A stretch of DNA of 64,000 nt from JAVBLY01 sp031553035 (GCA_031553035.1 JAVBLY010000002.1:1-64000), one strand, 5' to 3'; shown: positions 16,996 through 25,761, counted from the stretch's first letter. Numbers and translations: made by a program. The notes: a model not told the origin generated them from the letters alone.

Positions 16996-19122
16996 TCACT
17001 GAAGCCTAAGTGATTCGGAAGTATCGACTTCTTCTTTCTCTTTCTCGCTCAAATATTTTCTCATACTTGATGTGCTGACACCGACAGTAGATGCATTGTG
17101 CAAAAATGCGGTAGCCACCTGAGAAAGGGTATTGCTGATTCCAAGGGCAAGCAGTATGCTGTTGAACCCGGCTATGAATTTGAAATTGTTATATATCCTT
17201 TTGATCAGTTTCTTTGCAAGTTTCCTTGCTGTTATTAGCTTAGTCAGGTCCGAATCAAGAAGGGTTATGTTTGCCACCTGTTTGGCTATGTCCGATGAAT
17301 CGTGGAGGGATATGGACACGTTAGCCGCAGACAGGGCGGGGGAGTCGTTGATACCGTCTCCAACCATGATGACCTTATGGCCTTCTGCCTTCAGCTTTCC
17401 TACTATATTTGCCTTGTCTTCGGGCAGGACCTGGGATTCGTAGGAATCCACACCAAGTTCGGCTGCTATTATACCTGCAGCTTCCTCGCTGTCTCCTGTG
17501 AGCATTATGATATTTTTGATGCCCTGAGCTCTGAGACCTGCCACTACCGCTTTGGATTCGGGGCGGACCGGATCATCTATACATATGAATCCGGCAAGCT
17601 TTTTATCAAGGGCGAAGTAGATGACTGAGCAGCCCTTGCTTTCTTTTTTTATGAGCATTTCTTCTTCTTCGGTCAGAGGGATCTTTTCATCTTCAACTAT
17701 GAAGTGACGGCTGCCTATATGGGCTTTTTGACCGTATAAAGTAGTGGCGATGCCGTGGGCGACGATGTATTCGACCTCCGTGTGATGTTCTTCATGTTTA
17801 AGGTCTTCTTCCTTTGCCTTGTTTACGATTGCTCTTGCCACGCTGTGTGGAAAGTGTTCTTCTATACAGGCTGCGCTGCGAAGCACTTCATCTCTTGTGT
17901 ATCCGTTTAAGGGCACCACCTTTTTGACTTCGGGACGGGCTTCCGTAAGTGTGCCTGTCTTGTCAAATACGACCGTATCCGCCTCGGCCAGTGATTCAAA
18001 ATACTTGCCGCCCTTTACAACTATGCCCATTTCTGAGGCTTCCTTCATTGCGGAGATCACCGATATCGGTGTTGATATCTTGATGGCGCACGAATAGTCC
18101 ACCATGAGCACGCTTAAGGCCTTGCTGCCACTTCGCGTAAAAAGATATACGCCTGCCGCCAGAAGGAAACTGAACGGGACGATTTTGTTGGCAATATTTT
18201 CCGCCTTGCTTTGGATATTGGCCTTTAGCTTTTCGGATTCGCTGATCATATCTACGATCTTGCTTATTCTCGTATGCTCTTCAAGCTCTCTTACCTCAAC
18301 GCAGAGATTGCCTTCTTCTATTACGGTTCCGGCAAAGACGCTGTCGCCCTGTTTTTTGTGTACGTTAAGAGGCTCTCCGGTCATTGCCGACTGATTGACC
18401 ATAGCGTCGCCGTCCTTGACCGTGCCGTCTATGGGCATGGTCATGCCCGTGTTGATTACAGCTATGTCTCCCTTTTTAAGATCCGCCATATTGATCTGTC
18501 TTCTGGTTCCGTTGTCGTCTATCCAGATACTGTCTATATGTTCGACCAGGCTGTTTGCCAGAAGATTCTTAGTCTTTTCAAGAGTATAGCTTTCCAGAAG
18601 ATCCGATATACTGAGAAGGAACATGACGGAAGATGCTGTACCGTAATGGCGCTGGCCTATTGAAGCAACTATAGCTGATGCATCCAGCACGTCAATATTC
18701 AGTTTGCGCATGCGAAGGGCACATATGGCGGCCTTCACATATTTTAATGCCCGGTATACTGTGATAACTTTTTTTACGGGGCCGGGGAGGAGCAATGTTC
18801 TGATCAAATACCCGCCTACGATTCCGATTAGCTTACCCAGAAAGCCATTATCGATGAGCTGGTTTTGTTCGTATTCATCGGGAAGCACCGGTGATAATGC
18901 TAATATATCAAGATTTTTAAACAGCTCAAGGATATCCGCCCTGCAGTCCTGATCATAAAAAACCAGAACGCTGCCGGTCAGATGATTGACCTCGGTATTT
19001 TCCACATAGGAATTCTGTTCGAAATATTCTTTTATTGCATATTCATACACCGGGTCAAATGCATACCGTCCGTATCTGATACGCATTCTTCCCGTGATGT
19101 CACTAATTATACGATAGTTCAT
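16996..19122 (-). CDS. P1B-type heavy-metal ATPase, ferrosome FezB-like
   Basis: The 708-residue ATPase has a short N-terminal HMA-like domain starting MNYRIISDITGRMRIRYG, membrane helices, the actuator motif TGE (248-250), phosphorylation motif DKTGTLT (387-393), HFPHS (about 423-427) and GDGIND (588-593). In the sixth-helix position the usual metal motif CPx is replaced by SCA (344-346, in VDYSCAIKIST). The arginine-rich GRMRIR near the N-terminus and the small membrane protein encoded just upstream fit the P1B-6 ATPases of ferrosome loci. In Clostridioides difficile, FezA (membrane protein) and FezB (P1B6-ATPase) are required for iron-storage organelles and are iron-repressed. Here the operon lies behind the palindrome shared with the ABC and MATE genes. 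A plain metal exporter is the alternative. Confidence 0.8.
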   Translation of the reverse strand: MNYRIISDITGRMRIRYGRYAFDPVYEYAIKEYFEQNSYVENTEVNHLTGSVLVFYDQDCRADILELFKNLDILALSPVLPDEYEQNQLIDNGFLGKLIGIVGGYLIRTLLLPGPVKKVITVYRALKYVKAAICALRMRKLNIDVLDASAIVASIGQRHYGTASSVMFLLSISDLLESYTLEKTKNLLANSLVEHIDSIWIDDNGTRRQINMADLKKGDIAVINTGMTMPIDGTVKDGDAMVNQSAMTGEPLNVHKKQGDSVFAGTVIEEGNLCVEVRELEEHTRISKIVDMISESEKLKANIQSKAENIANKIVPFSFLLAAGVYLFTRSGSKALSVLMVDYSCAIKISTPISVISAMKEASEMGIVVKGGKYFESLAEADTVVFDKTGTLTEARPEVKKVVPLNGYTRDEVLRSAACIEEHFPHSVARAIVNKAKEEDLKHEEHHTEVEYIVAHGIATTLYGQKAHIGSRHFIVEDEKIPLTEEEEMLIKKESKGCSVIYFALDKKLAGFICIDDPVRPESKAVVAGLRAQGIKNIIMLTGDSEEAAGIIAAELGVDSYESQVLPEDKANIVGKLKAEGHKVIMVGDGINDSPALSAANVSISLHDSSDIAKQVANITLLDSDLTKLITARKLAKKLIKRIYNNFKFIAGFNSILLALGISNTLSQVATAFLHNASTVGVSTSSMRKYLSEKEKEEVDTSESLRLQ

Positions 19123-19125
19123 ATT

Positions 19126-19344
19126 TTATTTATTTTTATCTTTTGCTTCAGCGTAGATATCCTGAGCTTCCTCTTTAACGGAAGTAACTCTCGCCTGGGT
19201 ATCGTCCTTGACTTCCATAGATTTAGCCATTGCTGATACGGCTACATTGTGGGCCGCCTTGCTTTTTAGAATTGCAGGCACTACAGTGGTAATCAGTACC
19301 CCTCCTGCAAACGCCAATACTTTTCCATCTTTCCAAAAACTCAT
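19126..19344 (-). CDS. Small membrane protein, FezA-like / DUF6110-like
   Basis: The 72-residue protein has one hydrophobic segment (about 8-26, VLAFAGGVLITTVVPAIL) and a charged helical tail rich in Lys, Glu and Ala. It is preceded by GGAAGGAG and followed after three bases by the P1B ATPase, so the two are co-translated. Small proteins of this shape accompany P1B-type ATPases in many anaerobes, and the FezA of ferrosomes is a small membrane protein in the same position. Assignment rests on context and shape, not on a motif. Confidence 0.65.
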   Translation of the reverse strand: MSFWKDGKVLAFAGGVLITTVVPAILKSKAAHNVAVSAMAKSMEVKDDTQARVTSVKEEAQDIYAEAKDKNK

Positions 19345-19373
19345 TATAAACTCCTTCCCTGCATTACAAGCCG

Positions 19374-19389
19374 ATTAGCATATGCTAAC
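19374..19389 (-). promoter_or_regulatory. Palindromic operator of the fez-like pair
   Basis: ATTAGCATATGCTAAC is identical to the site at 5430-5445 and lies 29 bases upstream of the small membrane protein start, at nearly the same distance as in the ABC operon. This places the ATPase locus in the same regulon. Confidence 0.7.
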
Positions 19390-19489
19390 ACCTGATATCA
19401 GCGTAACATATGTATATCGCCATTTCAATTGGAATTTTATAATCAGGAAGCTGTATATCTATTGAAAAATGCGGGAAAGGTTGCAATTT

Positions 19490-19505
19490 GTTAGCTCGAG
19501 GTAAC
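19490..19505. promoter_or_regulatory. Weaker second copy of the operator
   Basis: GTTAGC-TCGA-GGTAAC has one changed position relative to a perfect palindrome of the same family. It lies 116 bp from the main site, in the divergent region between the fez-like pair and the HAD gene. It could allow looping or cooperative binding. Confidence 0.4.
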
Positions 19506-19593
19506 TTTGAGGGTGAAATAATTATTTGTGATTCAGCCAATCAAAAATGATTCACAGCATCCATGCCTTCTTTTTCATACCATGTCGCTGTCA

Positions 19594-19622
19594 TTGACTC
19601 TATAAAATATATTGGTTAGAAT
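19594..19622 (+). promoter_or_regulatory. Promoter of the HAD-DUF6506 operon
   Basis: TTGACT (19594-19599), a 17-base spacer and TAGAAT (19617-19622) lie 30 bases before the HAD start codon. Confidence 0.6.
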
Positions 19623-19652
19623 GAAATAGCATATATTAGGAAAGGACAAATA

Positions 19653-20318
19653 ATGAGAAAAGTTGACACAGTTTTATTTGATTTTGACGGAACGGTCATG
19701 GATACGACGGAAGTGATAGTCAATTCATGGCAGCATACATTCAGAACTCTGGAAGGCAGAGAGCGACCTCTGACCGACATTTATCCCACCTTCGGAGAAC
19801 CACTTCCATATACTATGGAGAAATTCTTTCCGAATCATCCTGTTGAAGAAAGCGTACAGATCTACCGAAGCTATCATTACGATAATTTCGGTGATTTGAT
19901 AAAGGTTTTCCCCGGAATGGAGGAACTCCTCGAGACCTTAAAGGAGGCTGGCTATACAATGGCACTTGTAACCTCAAGGCTTGAATCTACTACGAATCAG
20001 GGACTTGAAGCTTATGATCTTAAGAAATATTTCGACACGGTATTGACCTGCGAAGACACTGACAAACATAAGCCGGATCCTGCGCCTATAAATATGACAC
20101 TTGAAAGGCTAGGCAAAAAGTCAGATAATGCTATTATGATCGGCGACACAAAATTTGATATCCTTTGCGCAAAAAATGCAGGTGTCAAATCGATCCTTGT
20201 GGATTGGTCGGTGGCACTTGGAGAAGAGGAACGTGAGGGGACCAATGCACCGGATTTTATTATAAAGGACCCAATGGAAGTTATAGAGATACTGGAAAAA
20301 ATGAATATGGAGGATTAA
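19653..20318 (+). CDS. HAD superfamily hydrolase (PpaX/phosphoglycolate phosphatase-like)
   Basis: The 221-residue cytosolic enzyme has the HAD motif I DFDGT (nucleophile Asp10, acid Asp12), motif II in LVTSR, the lysine in KHKPDPAP and motif IV GDTKFDI. The helical cap between motif I and II is of subfamily IA. It would dephosphorylate a small phosphate ester or pyrophosphate; the exact substrate cannot be read. AGGAAAGG precedes the start. It is co-transcribed with the DUF6506 gene one base downstream. Confidence 0.85.
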   Translation: MRKVDTVLFDFDGTVMDTTEVIVNSWQHTFRTLEGRERPLTDIYPTFGEPLPYTMEKFFPNHPVEESVQIYRSYHYDNFGDLIKVFPGMEELLETLKEAGYTMALVTSRLESTTNQGLEAYDLKKYFDTVLTCEDTDKHKPDPAPINMTLERLGKKSDNAIMIGDTKFDILCAKNAGVKSILVDWSVALGEEEREGTNAPDFIIKDPMEVIEILEKMNMED

Positions 20319-20319
20319 C

Positions 20320-20865
20320 ATGTTTACTTACGCATTTATCGTGAATTCTGAAGGTCAGAGTCCGGAGGATTATTCCTGGAATTACAACAATAAGGAAATG
20401 AAATTCAAGTTCTTTGCTACCAGCGGGATGGAAATGACAAAGAAGTATGCGAAAAAAATCGCTGACGAAGGTTTCGAATATATAGATCTCTGCGGAGATT
20501 TCGATGCAAATATGGCTAAGGAAGTAGTGAAGGCAACCGGCGGCAGAATAGAAGTCGAATATGCAAAGTACTTCGATTCAGAGATGAAGAAGCTAGGTAA
20601 TCTTCCAAAGATGGATGAATACGGTATTATCATCATGGCCGAAGGTCTGACCCAGGGTACAACCAAGAAAGAAAAAGTAGTAGGCGCAGAGTTCAATACG
20701 ACTATCGTCATGGTGGATAGCGATGAGATGGCTGCTGCAGCGGCTCAGGGTCTTGTGGACGGCGGGATCGATTTTATCGAACTTTGCAGTTATTTCAATG
20801 AAATCAAAGCAGGAGAGATCATAGACGCAATAGATGGCAAAGTGCCGGTGGGGTATTGCGGCTAG
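20320..20865 (+). CDS. DUF6506-like protein with internal duplication
   Basis: The 181-residue soluble protein has two related halves: FEYIDLCGDFDANMAKEVV in the first matches IDFIELCSYFNEIKAGEII in the second, each preceded by an Ala/Lys-rich helix and followed by a GK/GR-V strand. This suggests a duplicated ferredoxin-like or alpha/beta unit. Function is unknown. GGAGG is six bases before ATG, inside the end of the HAD gene, which shows coupling. The protein ends in VGYCG. Confidence 0.65.
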   Translation: MFTYAFIVNSEGQSPEDYSWNYNNKEMKFKFFATSGMEMTKKYAKKIADEGFEYIDLCGDFDANMAKEVVKATGGRIEVEYAKYFDSEMKKLGNLPKMDEYGIIIMAEGLTQGTTKKEKVVGAEFNTTIVMVDSDEMAAAAAQGLVDGGIDFIELCSYFNEIKAGEIIDAIDGKVPVGYCG

Positions 20866-20870
20866 GTATT

Positions 20871-20958
20871 ATTCAGCGTAAAAACAGACGTAATGTCGAT
20901 TTATTCGGCGTAAAAACAGGCATTATGTCGATTTATTCGGCGTAAAAACAGGCGATAT
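20871..20958 (+). repeat. Three direct repeats of 32 bp
   Basis: Units begin at 20871, 20903 and 20935 with ATTC(A/G)GCGTAAAAACAG and continue to ATGTCGATTT. The units abut with no unique spacers, so this is not a CRISPR array. The third unit runs into the promoter of the next gene. Confidence 0.7.
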
Positions 20959-20961
20959 CTC

Positions 20962-20990
20962 TTGACAACATATATTTTTTGAAATAGAAT
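20962..20990 (+). promoter_or_regulatory. Promoter of the DUF4143 ATPase gene
   Basis: TTGACA (20962-20967) and TAGAAT (20985-20990) are separated by 17 bases and lie 26 bases upstream of the start codon. Confidence 0.65.
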
Positions 20991-21016
20991 CTTGGTATAA
21001 GAGAGGGTAATATATC

Positions 21017-22312
21017 ATGCTTAAAAGGAAAATATATGACAAATTGCTCAAATGGAAAGCTGGCAAAAATAATAAAGCTCTTGTAATTTCTGGAGCCAGG
21101 CAAGTTGGAAAGACATATATCATCGAAAAGTTCGCAAAAGAGAACTACGATAATGTTGTATACATTAACTTCGAGAAACAGCCCCAATTCAAGCAGGTTT
21201 TTCAGGGAGATCTTTCACCTGACATTATAATGAGTCAGCTTTCTTTGCTAGTGCCACAAACAGATATAATCCCATACAAAACTATTTTAATATTTGATGA
21301 GATCCAAAGTTGTCCGGAAGCCATTACATCACTCAAGTTTTTAGCTTCAGACGACCGTTTTGATGTGATTTCCTCAGGTTCACTTCTCGGTATAAGTTAT
21401 AAAGAGGTGTCATCTTTTCCGGTTGGATATACCGAAAGGCTTGATATGCATGCGCTGGATTTCGAAGAGTTTTTATGGGCATGCGGCATACAGAATGAAC
21501 ACATAGATATTCTTAAAGATTCCTTTGACAACGTAAAAAAAGTACCTGATGCAATGCATATTCGTATGCTGGAATTATTCAGGGAATATATTGTTGTGGG
21601 TGGAATGCCGGCAGTGGTGAAAAACTATATAGAAACCAAAAACTTTGCAGAAGTACTGAAGCTCCAACAGGATATAGTGAGAGACTATACCGATGACATC
21701 ATAAAATATGCAGATGGACCGGAGAAAACTAAAGCGAGGGCATGCCTGATGTCTATCCCAAAACAGCTGGCCAGAGATTATAAAAAATTTAGATACAGTA
21801 CTATCGAAAAAAATGGCAAATCCAAAAAATATGCCGGTAGTCTAATGTGGCTTTATGATGCCGGCATTATCAACTTCTGCCATAATCTGAGAAAAATAGA
21901 TTTACCTTTGGAAGGCAATGCTATCGAGGACATATTCAAAGTATATATGTGCGATACCGGACTTCTTGTATCAATGTTGGAAGATGGTTCTCAGGCAGAT
22001 ATAATCAATGGAGATCTGGGCATATATAAAGGTGCCATTTTCGAAAATATCATCGGAGATATTTTTGCCAAATCAGGTAAGAAATTATACTATTTTGAAT
22101 ACAGATCCCAAATAGAAATGGATTTCATAATAAGATTTGGAGGTACGGCCACAGCCGTAGAAGTCAAATCTGCAGACCATACCAAATCCAAATCAATGAA
22201 TTCCATTATCAATAATTATGGCGTTCAAAAGGGCATAAAGCTTTCTACAAAGAATGTGGGCAGTTCTGATCAAGTGACATCATATCCTTTATATATGTCC
22301 ATGTTTCTTTAA
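21017..22312 (+). CDS. ATP-binding protein, AAA_14/DUF4143 family
   Basis: The 431-residue protein has Walker A GARQVGKT (26-33) and Walker B TILIFDEIQSCPEAI, followed by the SSGSLLG sensor region and a C-terminal DUF4143 domain. The C-terminal YFEYRSQIEMDFII...AVEVKSADHTKSKS resembles a PD-(D/E)xK-like fold. These STAND-like or ORC-like ATPases are common in anaerobe genomes, often on mobile segments, and lack a defined role. It is transcribed alone from its own promoter and meets the MFS gene tail to tail without a gap. Confidence 0.85.
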   Translation: MLKRKIYDKLLKWKAGKNNKALVISGARQVGKTYIIEKFAKENYDNVVYINFEKQPQFKQVFQGDLSPDIIMSQLSLLVPQTDIIPYKTILIFDEIQSCPEAITSLKFLASDDRFDVISSGSLLGISYKEVSSFPVGYTERLDMHALDFEEFLWACGIQNEHIDILKDSFDNVKKVPDAMHIRMLELFREYIVVGGMPAVVKNYIETKNFAEVLKLQQDIVRDYTDDIIKYADGPEKTKARACLMSIPKQLARDYKKFRYSTIEKNGKSKKYAGSLMWLYDAGIINFCHNLRKIDLPLEGNAIEDIFKVYMCDTGLLVSMLEDGSQADIINGDLGIYKGAIFENIIGDIFAKSGKKLYYFEYRSQIEMDFIIRFGGTATAVEVKSADHTKSKSMNSIINNYGVQKGIKLSTKNVGSSDQVTSYPLYMSMFL

Positions 22313-23590
22313 TCAATCTTGTTCAGACTCATCTTTTCCATCAATAGGCGCAAGATCATAAAGCCCCTTTTCCCTAAGCTTAACATTCCCTCTGTGGAAG
22401 AAAAATGCCAGTATGACTACGATGGATCCGGTAACTATGAGGATCGATTCGATCGATATCACATCTGCCAGTGGTCCGAACAGGATAATTGCTATTGGCA
22501 TAGCCGATCCGCCGATTATATTCACAAGCGAGAACACCCGCCCCATTCTGTCCGGCGGTACTATTTCCTGAAGGTATACTGTTTCCGCGGATATCATCAT
22601 AGGCAGGAAAAAGCCTGCAACTCCCATTATTACAAGATATATTACAAAATTTGGCGCTACGCCCAGCAGTGCGAATGTTGCACCGAAAGCTACAAATGAC
22701 ACAGTAAGTACCAGAAGCTTGTCCCTAAACGATCCTTTGATGGAAACGAAGACACCGCCCAGAAGCGATCCCACTCCCCAGACCATTTCGTTGGCAGTAA
22801 GCCGCCATATGTCTGAACCGAAACTACGTTCGACCAATAGCGGTGTGAGCACCATGGTTGGTGTCATGAGGAAGAATGCGATTGCATAATAAATTATCAT
22901 CCTCTTGATCCTCACATCGGAAAATGCATATGCGAGACCCTGCTTTAGTTCTCCCATCACTGTAGTGATAGCGTCAACTCGTTTTATTTTACCCACCGGA
23001 ATAAATGCAAATATAAGTATTGCACTGGCTGCTGTGACAACATCCACAAAGAATGCTCCGACGATGCCCATGAGACCCAGAACCGCACCGCCTACGATTG
23101 GTGCTATCAACTGAAGGACCGAGCTCAATGTCTGATTGATACCTTGAATTCGGACAAGCTCCGATTCGGGGACCATTTGGGGGTAAAGTGCACTTACCGC
23201 AGGCATTTGGATCCCGGCACCAATAGAGCGGATCGATGATACAACCAGCAGCAATGGCAGGTTTCTGATCCCAAGCAGGAAGAGAATTGCCAGTATGAGA
23301 GTGGCGACGGCAATAAATCCGTCTGCCATCATTATCATATATTTTCTGTTATGCCTGTCTGCCCAGACTCCGCCAAACAACGACAGTATCAGCTGCGGTA
23401 AGACCATACAGATAGTTGCAAACATCATCCAGATACCTGAAGATGTCTCAAGTGTTATATACCAAATGATCGCATATCCCACCACTGATGAACCGAATAA
23501 TGATACATTTTGGCTTACCAGGAATCCTGCAATCCTTCTCTTCCAGTTATGAAATTGTGTTTCGTTACTACTTAATGTTTTGTCGTCCAT
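22313..23590 (-). CDS. MFS exporter, MefA-like (macrolide efflux family)
   Basis: The 425-residue protein has 12 membrane helices and the MFS loop motif GGVWADRHNRK. The opening HNWKRRIAGFLVSQNVSLFG, the segment VSSIRSIGAGIQMPAV and the later LGRVFSLVNIIGGSAMPI closely follow the Mef family of macrolide exporters. EntS-type exporters are a more distant alternative. GAAAGG precedes the start. Upstream lies a leader peptide and an intrinsic terminator, an arrangement known for mef and other ribosome-targeting drug resistance genes. Induction by an antibiotic through ribosome stalling is therefore likely, though resistance itself is not shown. Confidence 0.82.
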   Translation of the reverse strand: MDDKTLSSNETQFHNWKRRIAGFLVSQNVSLFGSSVVGYAIIWYITLETSSGIWMMFATICMVLPQLILSLFGGVWADRHNRKYMIMMADGFIAVATLILAILFLLGIRNLPLLLVVSSIRSIGAGIQMPAVSALYPQMVPESELVRIQGINQTLSSVLQLIAPIVGGAVLGLMGIVGAFFVDVVTAASAILIFAFIPVGKIKRVDAITTVMGELKQGLAYAFSDVRIKRMIIYYAIAFFLMTPTMVLTPLLVERSFGSDIWRLTANEMVWGVGSLLGGVFVSIKGSFRDKLLVLTVSFVAFGATFALLGVAPNFVIYLVIMGVAGFFLPMMISAETVYLQEIVPPDRMGRVFSLVNIIGGSAMPIAIILFGPLADVISIESILIVTGSIVVILAFFFHRGNVKLREKGLYDLAPIDGKDESEQD

Positions 23591-23636
23591 ATTAAAGCCT
23601 TTCGTATTTTTTCTTCAAAGCATGTAATAGTGAGCG

Positions 23637-23666
23637 AAAAAAACGATGACGGACATATCCGTCATC
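23637..23666 (-). terminator. Attenuator hairpin before the MFS gene
   Basis: On the reverse strand CGATGACGGA pairs perfectly with TCCGTCATCG over a four-base loop and is followed by six T. It lies between the leader peptide stop (23706) and the MFS start (23590), so it would stop transcription before the exporter unless an alternative fold forms. Confidence 0.75.
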
Positions 23667-23705
23667 GCTGATATCTTTTATCAAAAGCAAGACTATGTTC
23701 GCACA

Positions 23706-23786
23706 CTAAAGTATATTCATTTGTCTGTTGCCCATCACCGAACTTGGCATCGGGTGGGAATCATTGATCAGTTTTGTGCCGCACAT
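23706..23786 (-). CDS. Leader peptide (26 residues) of the MFS gene
   Basis: ATG at 23786 lies seven bases after the perfect ribosome site AAGGAGG. The peptide starts MCGTKLINDSHPMPSSVMGN and ends in NIL. It is too short for a stable enzyme and is followed by the attenuator. Within its coding sequence CCCACCCGA can pair with TCGGTGATGGG, a stem whose opening or closing would depend on where a ribosome stalls. A leader peptide controlling the exporter is the best reading. Confidence 0.65.
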   Translation of the reverse strand: MCGTKLINDSHPMPSSVMGNRQMNIL

Positions 23787-23822
23787 AGTTTTACCTCCTT
23801 CAATTATTTTGCGTACGAATCG

Positions 23823-23851
23823 ATTCTAACACAGAGATATTGTGAATTCAA
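23823..23851 (-). promoter_or_regulatory. Promoter of the leader peptide-MFS transcript
   Basis: On the reverse strand TTGAAT (23851-23846) and TAGAAT (23828-23823) are 17 bases apart, and TGT before TAGAAT gives an extended minus-ten. The transcript would have about 225 bases of leader before the MFS gene. Confidence 0.65.
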
Positions 23852-23860
23852 GTTTTTTGA

Positions 23861-25501
23861 TCAATCACCATTCGCTGTCTGCTGTGCAACAATGCTGTCT
23901 GCATGATATTTTTCTCTGAGTTTTGGCTTTTCGATCTTGCCCGTAGGGTTCCTTGGAACCTTGTCAAAGATGATCACGCGGGGTCTTTTGTACCTTGGAA
24001 GTTCATTCGAAAATTCCAGAACGTCTTCTTCCAGAAGCTCTTCGTTAGGTTTCACTTCAATTATCGCAGCAGCCAGCTCGCCCAGACGTTTGTCCGGAAT
24101 ACCGATAACAGCAACATCCTTGATCTTGTTGTTTTTTCTAAGGAAGTCTTCGACCTGGACGGGATAGATATTCTCACCTCCGGTAATGATGACATCTTTC
24201 TTTCTATCTACAAGGAAAATAAAGCCATCCTCATCTTCTTTGGCCATATCTCCGGTTTTGAGCCAGCCGTCCACAAGAACTTCTGCAGTTGCCTCGGGAT
24301 CGCGGTAGTATTCTTTCATGAGGCCGGGGCCTTTTATGGCAAGCTCTCCAACTGCACCCTGTTTTACCGGGTTGCCGCTTTCATCGATAATCTTTGTTTC
24401 CCAGAGGTGTCCGGCTTTTCCGATGGCACCTACTTTGTGTTCGTTTTCCACCCCAAGATGTACTGCGCCGGGTCCTATAGACTCGGACAGCCCGTAGTTT
24501 GTATCGTATTCATGTTTCGGAAAATAGCTTTTCCATCGTCTGATGAGACTTGGAGGAACAGGCTGGGCACCGATATGCATCAGTCTCCAGTTCGTTAGAT
24601 CCAGAGAATCAAGATCCACTTCGCCTCGCTCTATTGCATCCAGGATGTCCTGTGCCCACGGTACCAGAAGCCAAACTATACTTGCTTTTTCGTTAGATGC
24701 GGTTTCCATTATCCATTGAGGATTGGTTCCCTTGAGTATGACTGCTTTGCTTCCGGACACCAGGCTTCCGAACCAGTGCATCTTTGCTCCGGTATGATAC
24801 AGAGGCGGGATCAACAGAAAAACGTCGTCTTTCTGCTGACCGTGATGTTTTTGCTCGACTTCAACAGCGGTCATCAAACTTTGGTGGGCATGAAGGATTG
24901 CTTTAGGCATTCCGGTTGTCCCGGATGAAAAATAGATTGCACCGTCATCGCTGTCTTTTATAGCCACATCAGGTTTATCTGTTGGGAACGAGTCGATTAT
25001 ACGATCATAGCTTATTGCATATGAGGGGCAGTCCTTTCCTACAAAAAAGAAATCGTTGATTTTTTTGAGGTTAGGTCTAATTTCTGCCAGTCTGTCCAAA
25101 AATTCAGGTCCGAATATGAGAGTTTCTGCATCGGATAGGTTAAGGCAGTAATCTATTTCTTCAGCTGTATATCTGAAATTCAGAGGCACTACAATGGCAC
25201 CGGTCTTAATAGTACCAAAGTAAATGGGAAGCCAGTCGATGCAGTTCATGAGTAGTATAGCGACTTTGTCGCCTTTTTTGACACCTCTTGTCATGAGCAT
25301 ATTTGCAAACCTATTGGCCTTTTTATCAAATTCCTCCCATGTGACCTCCTTACGGTAATGAGCGGAATGACCGGTCTCCACAAGCTCGTATTCCTGCCAC
25401 TGAAGATTTTGACCTTCATCGTGCATTGGGTTAAGCTCAATTAGCGCCACATCGTTCGGGCAGTCCTTTGCGTTTTTTTCCAAAAATTGTGTTATTGGCA
25501 T
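23861..25501 (-). CDS. AMP-dependent acyl-CoA synthetase/ligase
   Basis: The 546-residue enzyme belongs to the ANL superfamily, which activates a carboxylate with ATP and transfers it to CoA. Visible are the phosphate loop YFSSGTTGMPKA, the motif NYGLSESIGPG, the hinge WLKTGDMAKEDEDGF then RKKDVIITGGENIYP, and the catalytic lysine in NPTGKIEKPK. The start at 25501 follows AGAGGA; the longer upstream frame lacks a ribosome site. Medium- or long-chain fatty acids or an aromatic acid are possible substrates. It stands alone, with the leader peptide promoter just beyond its stop. Confidence 0.88.
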   Translation of the reverse strand: MPITQFLEKNAKDCPNDVALIELNPMHDEGQNLQWQEYELVETGHSAHYRKEVTWEEFDKKANRFANMLMTRGVKKGDKVAILLMNCIDWLPIYFGTIKTGAIVVPLNFRYTAEEIDYCLNLSDAETLIFGPEFLDRLAEIRPNLKKINDFFFVGKDCPSYAISYDRIIDSFPTDKPDVAIKDSDDGAIYFSSGTTGMPKAILHAHQSLMTAVEVEQKHHGQQKDDVFLLIPPLYHTGAKMHWFGSLVSGSKAVILKGTNPQWIMETASNEKASIVWLLVPWAQDILDAIERGEVDLDSLDLTNWRLMHIGAQPVPPSLIRRWKSYFPKHEYDTNYGLSESIGPGAVHLGVENEHKVGAIGKAGHLWETKIIDESGNPVKQGAVGELAIKGPGLMKEYYRDPEATAEVLVDGWLKTGDMAKEDEDGFIFLVDRKKDVIITGGENIYPVQVEDFLRKNNKIKDVAVIGIPDKRLGELAAAIIEVKPNEELLEEDVLEFSNELPRYKRPRVIIFDKVPRNPTGKIEKPKLREKYHADSIVAQQTANGD

Positions 25502-25761
25502 AATATTTTCCTCTCTGACGTATTTGCCAGTAAACCCGGCAAATAAAAAAGTCTTCTCTACTATGCAAGGCACTTTCGTAAAAGTATGATAGCGTGAAGA
25601 CCATAAATTCCGGCAACAGCCGAATCATGTATTCTCATTCATCCTACTAAACTACTGTGCTCATGCACCCTACAAATAAGAATTATATATAAAAAATGTG
25701 TAATTGTAAAGGGTTTGAGGGATTATCCGGACAGTAAACTTCGAAAATATATTTTAATTTA

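Noticed and set aside
20871..20958. Regularly spaced repeats that could suggest a CRISPR array
   Set aside because: The 32-bp units abut without unique spacers, number only three, and no cas genes are near.
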